A stretch of 52,506 nucleotides of DNA from Virgibacillus sp. LDC-1 (GTDB taxonomy: Bacteria; Bacillota; Bacilli; Bacillales; Amphibacillaceae). The notes under the pieces are model-generated. The model searched no databases. It saw only the letters and a program-made list of their open reading frames with translations, and was not told where the DNA came from. The stretch covers positions 24,976-77,481 of the forward strand of contig NZ_JARUVL010000013.1 of NCBI RefSeq assembly GCF_030137545.1. The letters are read 5' to 3'. The position numbers and the translations under genes were made by a program. This document shows, piece after piece, positions 16,480 through 25,442 of this stretch; the first letter of the stretch is position 1, and each line of letters opens with the position of its first letter.

Positions 16480-17958
16480 GTGATTAATGAAACAATAAAA
16501 CAAGCATGGTTCGGCAATATAAGGGGCGATATTCTAGCGGGAATTGTAGTAGCAATTGCATTAGTACCTGAGGCAATTGCCTTTTCTATTATCGCAGGAG
16601 TAGATCCAATGGTTGGATTATATGCTTCGGTTTGTATTGCAGTTGTTATTTCCTTTGTTGGTGGGCGCCCAGGGATGATATCTGCTGCAACTGGAGCGAC
16701 TGCTTTAGTCATGGTTACCTTAGTTGCTGATTATGGACTACAATATTTGTTAGCAGCAACAATTTTAACTGGGATTATCCAAATTGGAATGGGAATAGTA
16801 AAGCTTGGTCGCTTAATGAAGTTTGTTCCTAAATCGGTGATGGTTGGTTTTGTGAATGCACTTGCCATTTTAATATTTACTTCGCAACTTCCGCATTTTG
16901 TTGGGGAAACTTGGGTAATGTATGTGATGGTTGTTTTTGCTTTAGCAATTATTTATCTTATACCGCGTGTCACAAAAGCAATACCATCTCCACTGATCGC
17001 AATTATTGTATTAACCATTATCGCGATAGTAAGCGATAGTAATGTTCGTACTGTAGGAGATATGGGACAGCTTTCACAAACGTTACCGATGTTCCTTATT
17101 CCGGATATTCCATTTAATTTAGAAACATTGAAAATTATTTTCCCTTACTCTTTATCAATTGCGATTGTTGGTCTTGTAGAGTCATTTTTAACTGCATCTA
17201 TCGTGGACGATATGACAGATACGTCTAGTGATAAAAATAAAGAAGCAAGAGGACAAGGGATCGCGAATATCGTATCCGGTTTTTTTGGCGGGATGGCAGG
17301 CTGTGCGATGATTGGACAATCTGTTATCAATGTGAAGTCAGGTGGAAGAGGAAGACTCTCTGCTTTCGTAGCGGGTTCTTTTTTAATGATATTAATTTTA
17401 CTGCTACATGACTTTTTAGTTCAAATTCCGATGGCTGCACTTGTAGGCGTTATGATTATGGTTTCGGTAGGTACCTTTGATTGGGGCTCATTAAAAACGC
17501 TCCATAAAACACCGATAACCGATACAGTCGTCATGGTTGCAACCGTTGGTACGGTTTTGATTACGCATGACCTGTCTAAGGGAGTATTCGTTGGAATTAT
17601 CCTGAGCGCACTGTTTTTTGCTGCGAAAATATCAAAGGTAAAGGTAACTACGATTACATCCGCTGAAGCGTCGAAAGTAGTTTACCGTGTTACAGGGCAA
17701 TTGTTTTTTGCCTCTGTTACAGATCTTATAGCGAGCTTTGATTATAAAGCAAATATCAAGGAAGTAAAGCTTGATTTAAGCCAAGCACATATTTGGGATG
17801 ATTCAGCTGTTGATGCAATAGACAGAGTGCTTTATAAATTTTCCCAAAATGGAATTTCTGTGCAACTAATTGGATTAAATGAGGAAAGTAATCAGCTATT
17901 GGATAAACTGGCTATTTATCATAAGCCAGAAACCATTCAAAAGGCTGTGAATAACTAA
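16480..17958 (+). CDS. SulP-family anion transporter with STAS domain
   Basis: 492 residues. About ten to fourteen membrane helices start at [25 protein letters not shown], the SulP signature region, followed by [17 protein letters not shown]. The C-terminal STAS domain (about 400-490) contains [22 protein letters not shown]. Family substrates are sulfate, bicarbonate or dicarboxylates and cannot be told apart here. No sulfate-assimilation gene is nearby, so bicarbonate is as likely as sulfate. GTG at 16480 follows AAAGAGGATGA. Divergent from a UspA gene. Confidence 0.9.
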   Translation: MINETIKQAWFGNIRGDILAGIVVAIALVPEAIAFSIIAGVDPMVGLYASVCIAVVISFVGGRPGMISAATGATALVMVTLVADYGLQYLLAATILTGIIQIGMGIVKLGRLMKFVPKSVMVGFVNALAILIFTSQLPHFVGETWVMYVMVVFALAIIYLIPRVTKAIPSPLIAIIVLTIIAIVSDSNVRTVGDMGQLSQTLPMFLIPDIPFNLETLKIIFPYSLSIAIVGLVESFLTASIVDDMTDTSSDKNKEARGQGIANIVSGFFGGMAGCAMIGQSVINVKSGGRGRLSAFVAGSFLMILILLLHDFLVQIPMAALVGVMIMVSVGTFDWGSLKTLHKTPITDTVVMVATVGTVLITHDLSKGVFVGIILSALFFAAKISKVKVTTITSAEASKVVYRVTGQLFFASVTDLIASFDYKANIKEVKLDLSQAHIWDDSAVDAIDRVLYKFSQNGISVQLIGLNEESNQLLDKLAIYHKPETIQKAVNN

Positions 17959-17960
17959 AA

Positions 17961-18007
17961 AGAGCCAGGTAGTTCATCAAATTATTGATGAGCTGCCTGG
18001 CTTTATC
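17961..18007. terminator. Bidirectional terminator between SulP and MFS genes
   Basis: AGCCAGGTAGTTCATCAA (17963-17980) pairs with TTGATGAGCTGCCTGGCT (17985-18002) with two G-U pairs. T-rich ends lie on both strands (CTTTATCG forward, CTTTTTAG reverse), serving the convergent genes. Confidence 0.88.
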
Positions 18008-18053
18008 GTTTGACTAATGAACGTTTCATTATATATGGATACAGATTCTACGA

Positions 18054-19271
18054 TTAAGTAGCTTCCTCAAAATATCTTTTTTTGCTTGGTAAACTAACAC
18101 TCCAGATAAGCACCATTGCTAAAATGAGCATACCAAAAGCGAGTAAAATAATCGTGACACGTAAAGGAATGACCTCTGCTGTTACACCTACCATTAAAAC
18201 AAAGATTATTTGGAAACTGCTTTGTAATAGCTGTAAAATACTTGTTACTCTTCCCATTAATTCAGTAGGTACATTATTTTGATAAAACGTCATCATCCCT
18301 GCATTGAGAAAAGCATTGAAAAATCCGAGCACTGTAAAGCCAAATGCAATCGAGAAAAAAGACCAAGAGAAAGCATAAAATAAATAACCTACCGTTTGCA
18401 TGAAAATACCAATTGCGATTAAAAGCTGTAGCGATAGTTTTTGTGTAAAGATTGCTAGTAAAAAAGCGCCGATAATAGATCCAATACCTGTAATGCTGAT
18501 TAATAGACTGTAATCAAGCTGGGATAAACCAACGACTTGCTGGGTAAATACAACCTCTTGTGTATCCATTGCAAAAGAGAAAATAGTTGTCGTCAAATAT
18601 GCACCATAAACAATTGCTACATATTTAAACGCTGTTAAAAATTGAACAGCAGTTGTCCAGTCTTGCTTTATTTGATGTAAAGAGATTGCAGGTGCTTTTG
18701 TAGTGAAGGCTTCTTTATCTGGAAGAAACAAAAGTAACAAAGCAGCAAGAATGAAAGCTCCTGCATTGATAAAGAGCGTATCTTTAATACTAGTCATAAG
18801 AATTAATGTCCCTGCAACCGCAGGTCCAATAATAAAGGCACCAGAAGATGTTAATGCGTGAATGGAATTATACCTTTTTCGAAGCTTCTTTGGTACAAGC
18901 TGTGTTGTATATGTCATGGATGAAGGAACAAAAAAAGATTTTGCTATACTAATACAAATTAAAAAGAAATAGACCATCATAATGTTTGAAGAGAAAGGGA
19001 TGCAAAAAATGAATACCCCTCTTGCGATATAAGTTATCATCATAATCTTCCGCTTGCTACGATAATCGATAAAGCTTCCGGTCCAAAATTTCGTAACGAC
19101 GTTAACGAACGGACCAATTATCCATAAACCAGCTACTGCTGCAGCTGAGCCAGTCATGTCAAATACGAGTAGATTAATCGCTATTAAATAAATAAAGTCC
19201 CCGATTCCAGCGATACCAACTGAATTTAACAAAATAAATGGATGCTTCCAAACAGACCAATTCACCCTCAT
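18054..19271 (-). CDS. MFS transporter, MFS_3/macrolide-efflux-like
   Basis: 405 residues, twelve predicted membrane helices. It has the MFS_3 pattern: GDFIYLIAINLLVFDMTGSA in helix 1, a basic RSKRKIMMITYIARG loop between helices 2 and 3 and the VPKKLRKRYNSIHAL loop. Relatives include Mef-type drug exporters and enterobactin exporter-like proteins, but many are of unknown substrate. ATG at 19271 with AGGAG upstream; a GTG six bases later is an alternative. Single-gene transcript ending in the shared terminator near 17980. Confidence 0.82.
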   Translation of the reverse strand: MRVNWSVWKHPFILLNSVGIAGIGDFIYLIAINLLVFDMTGSAAAVAGLWIIGPFVNVVTKFWTGSFIDYRSKRKIMMITYIARGVFIFCIPFSSNIMMVYFFLICISIAKSFFVPSSMTYTTQLVPKKLRKRYNSIHALTSSGAFIIGPAVAGTLILMTSIKDTLFINAGAFILAALLLLFLPDKEAFTTKAPAISLHQIKQDWTTAVQFLTAFKYVAIVYGAYLTTTIFSFAMDTQEVVFTQQVVGLSQLDYSLLISITGIGSIIGAFLLAIFTQKLSLQLLIAIGIFMQTVGYLFYAFSWSFFSIAFGFTVLGFFNAFLNAGMMTFYQNNVPTELMGRVTSILQLLQSSFQIIFVLMVGVTAEVIPLRVTIILLAFGMLILAMVLIWSVSLPSKKRYFEEAT

Positions 19272-19389
19272 CCTTCACGCTCCTAATCATTATAAAACTA
19301 TCACTCTAATTTTACCCTAATAAAAGTTGGAAGTCGCTTTCCTATTCTTGTTGCAGCAACTTTACACTACTTGGCTGAAAACAATCTAT

Positions 19390-19414
19390 GTTTATTCCTT
19401 AATGAGGTGGGAAT
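19390..19414 (+). promoter_or_regulatory. Sigma-B-type promoter of the YflT-like gene
   Basis: GTTTAT at 19390-19395, 13 bases, GGGAAT at 19409-19414. This matches the general-stress sigma-B consensus (GTTTAA, 12-15 bases, GGGTAT) closely, and the downstream gene belongs to a known general-stress family. Confidence 0.75.
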
Positions 19415-19448
19415 ATACACACTAAGCAACTAACTAGGAGGTATATAC

Positions 19449-19799
19449 ATGAAACCATTTGTAAAAGAATATTTAAATGATGAACAATTAGCGAATGATG
19501 TGAACAAACTAAAAGAAAACGGCGTACGTAAAGAAGATATTTACATTTTAGCACATGATGATGATCGTACAGATCGTATTGCTTCGAATGCAGGAGCGAA
19601 TACAATTGGAATGGAAGAAATGGATTTGAAGGATATGGTAGGAAATCTATTTCGCAAGCAGGGTGATGAATTACGCACGAAAATGAAAGAAATGGGATTC
19701 TCACAGGTTGAAGCGGAGAAATATGAAGAAGATATGGATGAGGGGAAAGTTTTATTAATGGTGGAAAATCATCCTGAATCACAAAGAATCTTACTGTAA
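19449..19799 (+). CDS. General stress protein, YflT family
   Basis: 116 residues. The N-terminal part has the YflT/heat-induced stress domain (FVKEYLNDEQLANDVNKLKE, then GVRKEDIYILAHDDDRTDRI). The C-terminal part is acidic and helical (QVEAEKYEEDMDEGKVLLMV). The molecular function is unknown; relatives in B. subtilis are members of the sigma-B regulon. The ribosome binding site is AGGAGGT eight bases before the ATG. Flanked by a sigma-B-type promoter and a hairpin terminator, so it is a single-gene unit. Confidence 0.88.
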   Translation: MKPFVKEYLNDEQLANDVNKLKENGVRKEDIYILAHDDDRTDRIASNAGANTIGMEEMDLKDMVGNLFRKQGDELRTKMKEMGFSQVEAEKYEEDMDEGKVLLMVENHPESQRILL

Positions 19800-19814
19800 T
19801 GAAAAGGTTAAACA

Positions 19815-19848
19815 AGAGCTGCCTATTCACAGGCAGCTCTCCTATTAT
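19815..19848. terminator. Hairpin terminator between YflT-like and SDR genes
   Basis: AGAGCTGCCT (19815-19824) and AGGCAGCTCT (19831-19840) form a perfect 10-bp stem. Tails are T-rich but short on both strands, so it probably works for both convergent genes. Confidence 0.7.
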
Positions 19849-20609
19849 TAATATGCAGACCAGCCACCGTCGGCTGTCACAATAACACCGTTTACATAAG
19901 AAGATTCATTTGAACCTAAGAATAAAGCAATATTAGCAATTTCTTCTGTAGTACCTGGACGGTGCATCATTTTTACACCAGCAAGAGCTTGTTCCATGCC
20001 ATATGGATCTGGCTGCTTTATTGAATTGGTTAAATTTGTTGGCACTTGGCTAGGTCCAATTGCGTTACAGCGAATATTTAAATGCTTATAATGTGCGGCA
20101 ACGTTTCTTGTCATTCCGACAATGGCATGCTTTGTAGCAGTGTACGTAAGGCCACCACGGCCTCCAGCAACACCTGAAACAGAAGACATATTCACAATCG
20201 TTCCGGATTTTTTCTCCATAAAGAGAGGTAAGACTTTTCTCATCGTTCGCATTGTACCAGTTACGTTTATATTAAATACGCGTTCCCATACATCATCTGG
20301 TACATTTGCAGCTGCATACATATTATCAACAATCCCAGCATTGTTAACGAGAATGTCAATTGTTCCAAACGTGTCTACTGTTTTTGAAACCATTTGCTCA
20401 ATATCATTTTCTTCTGTGACATTTGTTTTGATGGCTAGAGCTTGTCCGCCATTTTGCTTAATACCATTAACCGTATCCTCGGCTGCTTCTAAATTCATGT
20501 CTGCAATAACAACGTTTGCACCTTCGCTTGCATAAAGCTCTGCAATCGCTTTACCTAGACCTGATCCTCCGCCAGTGATGATTGCTACTTGATTGTCTAA
20601 TCTACCCAT
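19848..20609 (-). CDS. SDR-family NAD(P)-dependent oxidoreductase
   Basis: 253 residues, classical SDR length. Cofactor motif GGGSGLGKA at about residues 13-21, NNAG motif in LVNNAGIVDNM, catalytic Ser in VNMSSVSG and the Y-x3-K pair in YTATK. Relatives include 3-oxoacyl-ACP reductase and glucose dehydrogenase-like enzymes, and the substrate cannot be assigned. ATG at 20609 follows AGGAGGT on the minus strand; an upstream in-frame ATG at 20654 would add 15 residues before the conserved start and has no binding site. Confidence 0.88.
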   Translation of the reverse strand: MGRLDNQVAIITGGGSGLGKAIAELYASEGANVVIADMNLEAAEDTVNGIKQNGGQALAIKTNVTEENDIEQMVSKTVDTFGTIDILVNNAGIVDNMYAAANVPDDVWERVFNINVTGTMRTMRKVLPLFMEKKSGTIVNMSSVSGVAGGRGGLTYTATKHAIVGMTRNVAAHYKHLNIRCNAIGPSQVPTNLTNSIKQPDPYGMEQALAGVKMMHRPGTTEEIANIALFLGSNESSYVNGVIVTADGGWSAY

Positions 20610-20763
20610 GCTAATACCTCCTAATAATAATTCACTTACATTGTTATCATACACCTTTGCTCTACTTGATACATGTAATACAACTTACGTTAAACAAATT
20701 GTCATAGGTCACGTTATAATGAAGATATTATAAAGAAATAGTAAAAACAAATGGAGGGATAAG

Positions 20764-21048
20764 ATGGAAATAAAAGAGGGAAACAATACGTTTTATTTAG
20801 GAGATAGTGAACAACATGCTAAGGCTGAAATCACGTATGTTGAGAAGGGGCAATCGATATGGATTATTGATCATACGTATGTCTCAAAGGAATTACGTGG
20901 TCAAGGAATTGCTGCCTTGTTGATGGAGAAGTTATTAGCTCATGCAGAAGCAAACAACAAAAAGATAATTCCACAATGCTCTTATGCTGCTGCATACATG
21001 CAGTCAAATAAAAAATACCAATCCTTGTTAGCAGACGGTTTTAAATGA
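20764..21048 (+). CDS. GNAT-like N-acetyltransferase, YjdJ type
   Basis: 94 residues, a minimal GNAT fold of the YjdJ/COG2388 type. It has the acetyl-CoA loop LRGQGIAALLMEKLLAHAE and the C-terminal KIIPQCSYAAAYMQSNKKY. These short members acetylate unknown substrates. ATG at 20764 follows TGGAGGG. Probably co-transcribed with the small membrane protein 46 bases downstream. Confidence 0.88.
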   Translation: MEIKEGNNTFYLGDSEQHAKAEITYVEKGQSIWIIDHTYVSKELRGQGIAALLMEKLLAHAEANNKKIIPQCSYAAAYMQSNKKYQSLLADGFK

Positions 21049-21094
21049 AACCTTACAGGTCATTTCTTCGTATTGTAAGCAAGGAGGTGGAGGC

Positions 21095-21343
21095 ATGGAG
21101 ATTTATTTCATTCTAGGCACGCCTATCATCATTTACTATCTTGTTTTAACGAAACTACAATATGATACTATTACGGAAACGAAATCAGCCTCTGTGAAAT
21201 CAAAGAAAACCCATAACGAGTTACATGAAACCTTACCATTTGAACAGCAACAGTTGCAGTATAATTTACAAGGGAATATTTTTAACATGCCCGCTGTCTT
21301 TGTCGCGATGCTTATTTATAAGCTTCGCCATGGAAAAGAATAA
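21095..21343 (+). CDS. Small membrane-anchored protein of unknown function
   Basis: 82 residues, family not recognised. One hydrophobic N-terminal segment (IYFILGTPIIIYYLVLT), a polar Lys/Glu/Gln-rich middle and a second weak hydrophobic stretch (MPAVFVAMLIYKL). A strong AAGGAGGTGG precedes the ATG, so it is probably real. No functional clue beyond its position behind the GNAT gene. Confidence 0.65.
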   Translation: MEIYFILGTPIIIYYLVLTKLQYDTITETKSASVKSKKTHNELHETLPFEQQQLQYNLQGNIFNMPAVFVAMLIYKLRHGKE

Positions 21344-21382
21344 GCAGGGTCATAGCGGTCACACAATGATTACGCTTTCAGT

Positions 21383-21411
21383 TTGATTTTTTTTTAGGTA
21401 AATGGTATGAT
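21383..21411 (+). promoter_or_regulatory. Sigma-A promoter of the crr leader
   Basis: TTGATT at 21383-21388, 17-base spacer, TATGAT at 21406-21411. Transcription would start near 21418, ahead of the antiterminator/terminator at 21438-21512. A loose cre-like 14-mer lies at 21350-21363 (12/14 to the degenerate consensus); it is weak evidence. Confidence 0.65.
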
Positions 21412-21437
21412 GAATTTGAAAATAAAATTATGCATCA

Positions 21438-21512
21438 CATGTTACTGATTCGATCAGGCATGGTGGTACAATTAGAGGGAGTTCATTCCTCTAGGTGCCC
21501 CATGCCTTTTTT
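21438..21512 (+). promoter_or_regulatory. GlcT-type RAT and overlapping terminator upstream of crr
   Basis: A RAT-like hairpin (CTGAT-TCG-ATCAG in the middle, flanked by CATGTTA and GGCATG; 21438-21462) resembles the ptsG antiterminator of B. subtilis. Its 3' side contains AGGCATGG (21456-21463), which is also the 5' arm of a terminator closing with CCATGCCT (21500-21507), with an inner AGAGG/CCTCT pair, followed by six T. The two structures exclude each other. GlcT encoded at 22220 would stabilise the first when glucose is being transported. Confidence 0.85.
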
Positions 21513-21621
21513 AGTGCCATCCGATGTGGGTGGAAAAATAATTCTTTATTTTCATGGGAAACTATGTATGCGGATTTCTCTAATAAGAAAAGTCATCGAA
21601 GATAGGAAAGGAGTAATTACG

Positions 21622-22113
21622 ATGTTTAAAAATTTATTTAAAAAACCAGCAAAAGAACAAAAATTATATGCACCTTTAACTGGTAACGTCATTCCATTGG
21701 AGGAAGTGCCAGATCCAGTGTTTAGTCAAAAAATGATGGGAGAAGGAATGGCAATTATTCCAACCAATGGGCAAGTACTTTCTCCTGTGAATGGAAAGGT
21801 TATTCAAATTCCAGAATCAAAGCATGCAATTGGATTGTTGTCAGACGATGGAGCAGAGGTTCTAATCCACGTAGGCTTAGAAACAGTTGCTTTAAAGGGA
21901 GAAGGATTTGAACTAAAGGTCGAAACTGGAGAAAAGGTAACAGTTGGACAGCCTTTATTAGAGTTTGACTTAGAATATATTCAGAACCATGCAAAGGATA
22001 TTGTCACGCCAATGGTTATCACGAACAGTAATGAAGGTGAAAAACAGTTTACATTGACAGATGAAAAGAAAGCTAATGCCGGGAAAACAGTTATCATAAC
22101 GGTTTCTGAGTAA
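21622..22113 (+). CDS. crr: PTS glucose-type IIA component
   Basis: 163 residues of the EIIA-Glc fold. The two active-site histidines are H68 (SKHAIG) and H83 (LIHVGLETV, the phosphorylated one by family analogy). It accepts phosphate from HPr and gives it to the IIB domain; the IICB protein at 23170 has no IIA domain, so this is its likely partner. ATG at 21622 follows AAAGGAG. A longer in-frame version from 21430 would run through the leader hairpins and is rejected. Expression should depend on GlcT antitermination in the leader. Confidence 0.93.
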   Translation: MFKNLFKKPAKEQKLYAPLTGNVIPLEEVPDPVFSQKMMGEGMAIIPTNGQVLSPVNGKVIQIPESKHAIGLLSDDGAEVLIHVGLETVALKGEGFELKVETGEKVTVGQPLLEFDLEYIQNHAKDIVTPMVITNSNEGEKQFTLTDEKKANAGKTVIITVSE

Positions 22114-22144
22114 GAAAGTAAACAGGTTGATACAAGGATATCCG

Positions 22145-22158
22145 CGGAACCGTTTTCA
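22145..22158 (+). promoter_or_regulatory. Candidate catabolite-responsive element before glcT
   Basis: CGGAACCGTTTTCA matches 12 of 14 positions of the degenerate cre consensus (TGWAANCGNTNWCA), keeping the central CG. It lies 60 bases before the glcT start. Weak; could be coincidence. Confidence 0.3.
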
Positions 22159-22219
22159 TAGAATGGTAATAGAACAATAGTATGCTATTCAATAATGATG
22201 TATAAGGAGGTGTCTTCCG

Positions 22220-23041
22220 GTGAAAATAATAAAAATCCTAAATAATAATGCAGTCGTCATAGCAGATGGGGAACAAGAAAAAATCGCCATCGGCGCAGGG
22301 GTTGGGTTTCAGAAAAAACGAAATGATATTGTCAATCAAAGTAAAATAGAAAAACTATATGTATTAAAGGAAAATGAAAAGCTTCAACAGCTTCTGTTAA
22401 GAATACCGGAAGAACACCTTATTCTTTCAGAAGAAATTATTTCCTATGCAGAAAAACAACTCGATACAAAATTAAATGAGCATGTTTTACTTGCGCTGAC
22501 CGATCATTTATCCTTTGCGATTGAGCGAGAAGAAAAGGGTATTCATCTGAAGAATAAGCTGTTACAGGAAATTAAAATTTTGTACAAAAAAGAGTTTGAA
22601 ATTGGGCTATGGGCTATCCAGCATGTAAAGGAAAAACTTCAGGTTGAAATGCCGATAGATGAGGCAGCCTATATTGCCCTTCATATACACACAATGAAAA
22701 TTCAAGGAGGTGATTTACACGAAACAGTTCGACAAACAGCAATTGTACGAGACATGGTTAAGACGATCAAGCGCTTTTTAAACATTGGACTGAAAGAGGA
22801 CGATGTCGCTTATGAACGGCTTATGACACATCTTCGCTTTGCCTTAATGAGAGCAAATCATTATGAGGTACATTCCATGGATGTAGAAATGCTAGAAATG
22901 ATTAAACGAAAATTTAAATTGTCTTTTGAATGTGCCGTGGCTGTTTCAAAGCAGTTGTCCGCAACACACGGAATCCATTTACCTGAGGAAGAATTAGGCT
23001 ATATTACACTTCATATTGAACGCTTACGGAAATATCAATGA
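22220..23041 (+). CDS. glcT: Transcriptional antiterminator, BglG/LicT family, GlcT-like
   Basis: 273 residues. N-terminal CAT RNA-binding domain (about 1-58, starting MKIIKILNNNAVVIADG), then PRD1 (about 65-170) and PRD2 (about 175-273), each with conserved histidines (LTDHLSFAIE and IALHIHTMK; MTHLRFALMRANHYEVHS and ITLHIERL). PRDs are phosphorylated by PTS proteins. It is placed between the IIA and IICB genes, and a GlcT-like RAT precedes the IIA gene. GTG at 22220 follows AAGGAGGTG with seven bases spacing. Confidence 0.9.
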   Translation: MKIIKILNNNAVVIADGEQEKIAIGAGVGFQKKRNDIVNQSKIEKLYVLKENEKLQQLLLRIPEEHLILSEEIISYAEKQLDTKLNEHVLLALTDHLSFAIEREEKGIHLKNKLLQEIKILYKKEFEIGLWAIQHVKEKLQVEMPIDEAAYIALHIHTMKIQGGDLHETVRQTAIVRDMVKTIKRFLNIGLKEDDVAYERLMTHLRFALMRANHYEVHSMDVEMLEMIKRKFKLSFECAVAVSKQLSATHGIHLPEEELGYITLHIERLRKYQ

Positions 23042-23169
23042 TTACTGACTTTATTAATATCTTTTTTGAGAGCGGATACACATTCATCTGCTTTGATTAG
23101 AAGTGAAGTGTAATAGAACGGCAGGAAAATGTAAGTAAGCATTTAAATGATGAAAGGGAGGAAAACAAA

Positions 23170-24624
23170 ATGATGAAATATTTTCAACGACTCGGTCGTT
23201 CATTAATGCTACCAGTTGCAGTATTACCGGCAGCAGCGATTTTAATGGGTATTGGATATTGGATCGACCCTTCAGGCTGGGGGGAAGGAAGTGCAGTTGC
23301 TGCTTTCTTAATTAAAGCAGGATCAGCAATTATTGATAATATCCCAATCTTATTTGCGGTAGGTATTTCGTTAGGAATGGCGAAGGAAAAGGACGGTTCC
23401 GCTGCATTAAGTGGATTAGTTGCTTTTCTAGTTGTAACAACTCTACTCTCTACGAATACAGTAGCTCTTTTACAAGGGATAGATCCAGAGAGTGTCAACG
23501 CAGCATTTGGAAAAATTAGTAACGCTTTTATCGGGATTATCTCAGGTATTGTTGCAGCGAATATGTATAATCGCTTTAGTCATGTGCAGTTACCGGATGC
23601 ACTTGCCTTCTTTAGTGGAAAGCGATTAGTTCCGATCATGACATCCTTTGCTATGATCTTAGCAGCAGCGGTATTATTCTTTGTTTGGCCGGTTATTTAT
23701 ACTGGATTAGTAAACTTTGCAGAATCGATTAGTAAGCTAGGCGCTGCAGGTGCTGGTTTATACGGCTTCTTTAACCGCCTTTTAATTCCAACTGGACTAC
23801 ACCATGCTTTAAACTCGGTGTTCTGGTTTGATGTTGCCGGAATCGATGATATCGGTAAGTTTTGGTCAGGTGAAGGCGTAAAAGGTGTTACTGGAATGTA
23901 TCAAGCAGGATTTTTCCCAATCATGATGTTTGGTTTACCAGCAGCAGCTTTGGCAATGTACCACACTGCAAAAACAAAACGTAAAAAACAAACTGCTTCT
24001 TTAATGCTTGCAGCAGGTTTTGCAGCTTTCTTTACTGGTGTTACAGAGCCGATTGAATTCGCATTTATGTTCCTTGCTCCTGCACTTTACTTTGTTCATG
24101 CGGTTTTAACAGGACTATCATTAGCCATTGCGGCAATGTTTAACTGGACAGCAGGATTTGGTTTTAGTGCCGGGTTTGTCGACTTTTTCCTAAGCTCAAA
24201 ACTTCCATTAGCTAATGAACCGTATATGCTTATTGTACAAGGACTTGTCTTTGCGGTAATTTACTATTTCTTATTCCGTTTCTTAATTACAAAATTCAAT
24301 TTAAAGACTCCTGGTCGTGAGGATGAAGAAATTGTGGAAGAAGTAACAGGAGATGAGAGTGGAGATAAGCAAGATAGATTCGCTCTAATGGCTGCTAAAA
24401 TCTACGAAGGTTTAGGCGGTGCAGAAAACGTTACTTCAGTAGATAATTGTACTACGCGATTAAGAGTCGAAGTAAAAGATATGGATAAAGTGGATGAAGG
24501 AAAAATTAAAGCAACAAATGTACCTGGAATTAATGTAGTTGGAAAACATAGTATCCAAGTCATAGTTGGTACAAATGTTCAATTCGTAGCCGATGAAATA
24601 GGCAAGCTACGTGGTAAAAAATAA
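23170..24624 (+). CDS. ptsG: PTS glucose/N-acetylglucosamine-family IICB component
   Basis: 484 residues. The IIC domain (1 to about 375) has some ten membrane helices and the family phrases GRSLMLPVAVLPAAAILMG and TGVTEPIEFAFMF. After an acidic linker comes the IIB domain with the phosphocysteine in SVDNCTTRLR (C427). There is no IIA domain, which is supplied by the separate crr product. Glucose is inferred from the GlcT context; N-acetylglucosamine or maltose-type specificity is not excluded. ATG at 23170 follows GGGAGG; a second ATG is adjacent. Confidence 0.9.
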   Translation: MMKYFQRLGRSLMLPVAVLPAAAILMGIGYWIDPSGWGEGSAVAAFLIKAGSAIIDNIPILFAVGISLGMAKEKDGSAALSGLVAFLVVTTLLSTNTVALLQGIDPESVNAAFGKISNAFIGIISGIVAANMYNRFSHVQLPDALAFFSGKRLVPIMTSFAMILAAAVLFFVWPVIYTGLVNFAESISKLGAAGAGLYGFFNRLLIPTGLHHALNSVFWFDVAGIDDIGKFWSGEGVKGVTGMYQAGFFPIMMFGLPAAALAMYHTAKTKRKKQTASLMLAAGFAAFFTGVTEPIEFAFMFLAPALYFVHAVLTGLSLAIAAMFNWTAGFGFSAGFVDFFLSSKLPLANEPYMLIVQGLVFAVIYYFLFRFLITKFNLKTPGREDEEIVEEVTGDESGDKQDRFALMAAKIYEGLGGAENVTSVDNCTTRLRVEVKDMDKVDEGKIKATNVPGINVVGKHSIQVIVGTNVQFVADEIGKLRGKK

Positions 24625-24656
24625 TCATTCAAAGATAGAAGTAAATACAATTGACT

Positions 24657-24686
24657 AAAAAGCTTGGGGATATCCCCAAGCTTTTT
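24657..24686 (+). terminator. Terminator of the PTS operon
   Basis: A perfect 30-base palindrome: AAAAAGCTTGGGGAT followed by its reverse complement, ending in TTTTT. Symmetric, so it can act in both directions. Confidence 0.92.
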
Positions 24687-24790
24687 GTCATATTCAATTA
24701 AAGTCTCCTTTAGTCTAATTAGGATTTTTATGAATAAAAGCTTTTATTCTCGTGAAAAACTAATTTAACTGAATACAAGGAGATTTTAAA

Positions 24791-25201
24791 ATGAAAAAAA
24801 CTTTATTGTTCCTACTTATCCCTATATTCTTGTTCGCAAATAGCGTGGAGTCTAAAGCCAAAACAGAAATAATCCCACAAAATCAATATCCTTCTATAAT
24901 GGAGTTAGCTTTTTTAAGATTTCTTGGTAGTACAATTCTTGAAGTGATGGATGCACATGATGATAGACAATTATTTACATACGAGCGAATTGAAAAAATA
25001 TCAAGGGATATAGAAAACGATTCGTATGATGTTTCATTAAGAGTGATTGGATTTGAAGGCCCACATAATCCTCCTTTCAAGTTGATTCGTACGACAATTC
25101 GAATACCTGGAGAAAAAGACTCTAAATACAGTGTTTTATCTTACGAGCATCGGTTTATTTCCAAAAAGGAATTAGGTGAATTGACAAAGTATATTGATTA
25201 A
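24791..25201 (+). CDS. Secreted protein of unknown function, DUF3888-like
   Basis: 136 residues with an N-terminal signal peptide (MKKTLLFLLIPIFLFANSVESKA, probable cleavage after SKA). The mature part is short, mixed alpha/beta, with SIMELAFLRFLGSTILEVMD and a C-terminal YSVLSYEHRFISKKELGEL. This resembles the DUF3888 group of Bacillus exported proteins, an assignment from memory of length and layout. AAGGAGA precedes the ATG. No function known. The frame stays open for 57 further codons after the stop. Confidence 0.7.
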   Translation: MKKTLLFLLIPIFLFANSVESKAKTEIIPQNQYPSIMELAFLRFLGSTILEVMDAHDDRQLFTYERIEKISRDIENDSYDVSLRVIGFEGPHNPPFKLIRTTIRIPGEKDSKYSVLSYEHRFISKKELGELTKYID

Positions 25202-25375
25202 AACTTAAATTGTTGCTATTGGGAAGAGTTGACGAGAGCAAGTCAAGCTGTTAATTCCACTTCACTAGAAAATTCGATAGTGTCCTTTAAGGCAGAAAAT
25301 AACAGGGATCCTAATGATAATGAATTATTTTTCTTAAAGCAATTTGTTAATGACCAAATTATTCAGTCACAATAA
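25202..25375 (+). pseudogene. In-frame open stretch after the DUF3888-like stop, possible gene remnant
   Basis: Directly after the TAA at 25199-25201 the same frame is open for 57 codons to TAA at 25373-25375. Its composition looks coding, hydrophilic and without repeats (for example FKAENNRDPNDNELFFLKQ). It has only a TTG at 25229 with a poor ribosome binding site as a possible start. It may be the lost C-terminal part of the upstream protein, a remnant of another gene, or chance. Confidence 0.3.
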
Positions 25376-25408
25376 TTTCATCGAGAACATCAATCAAATA
25401 GAAACAGT

Positions 25409-25442
25409 AGCCATCTCATTAGTTGAAATGAGGTGGCTTTTT
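25409..25442 (+). terminator. Terminator after the DUF3888-like region
   Basis: AGCCATCTCATT (25409-25420) pairs with AATGAGGTGGCT (25427-25438), one G-U, followed by TTTTT. It lies beyond the open stretch at 25202-25375. Confidence 0.85.

Noticed and set aside
21430-21621. N-terminal extension of the IIA protein
   Set aside because: It would translate the RAT and terminator hairpins; the ATG at 21622 has its own AAAGGAG and gives the normal length.
23042-23169. Second RAT/terminator before ptsG
   Set aside because: Only a weak seven-pair hairpin (AGCGGAT/ATCTGCT at 23071-23091) is present and the RAT wording is missing.
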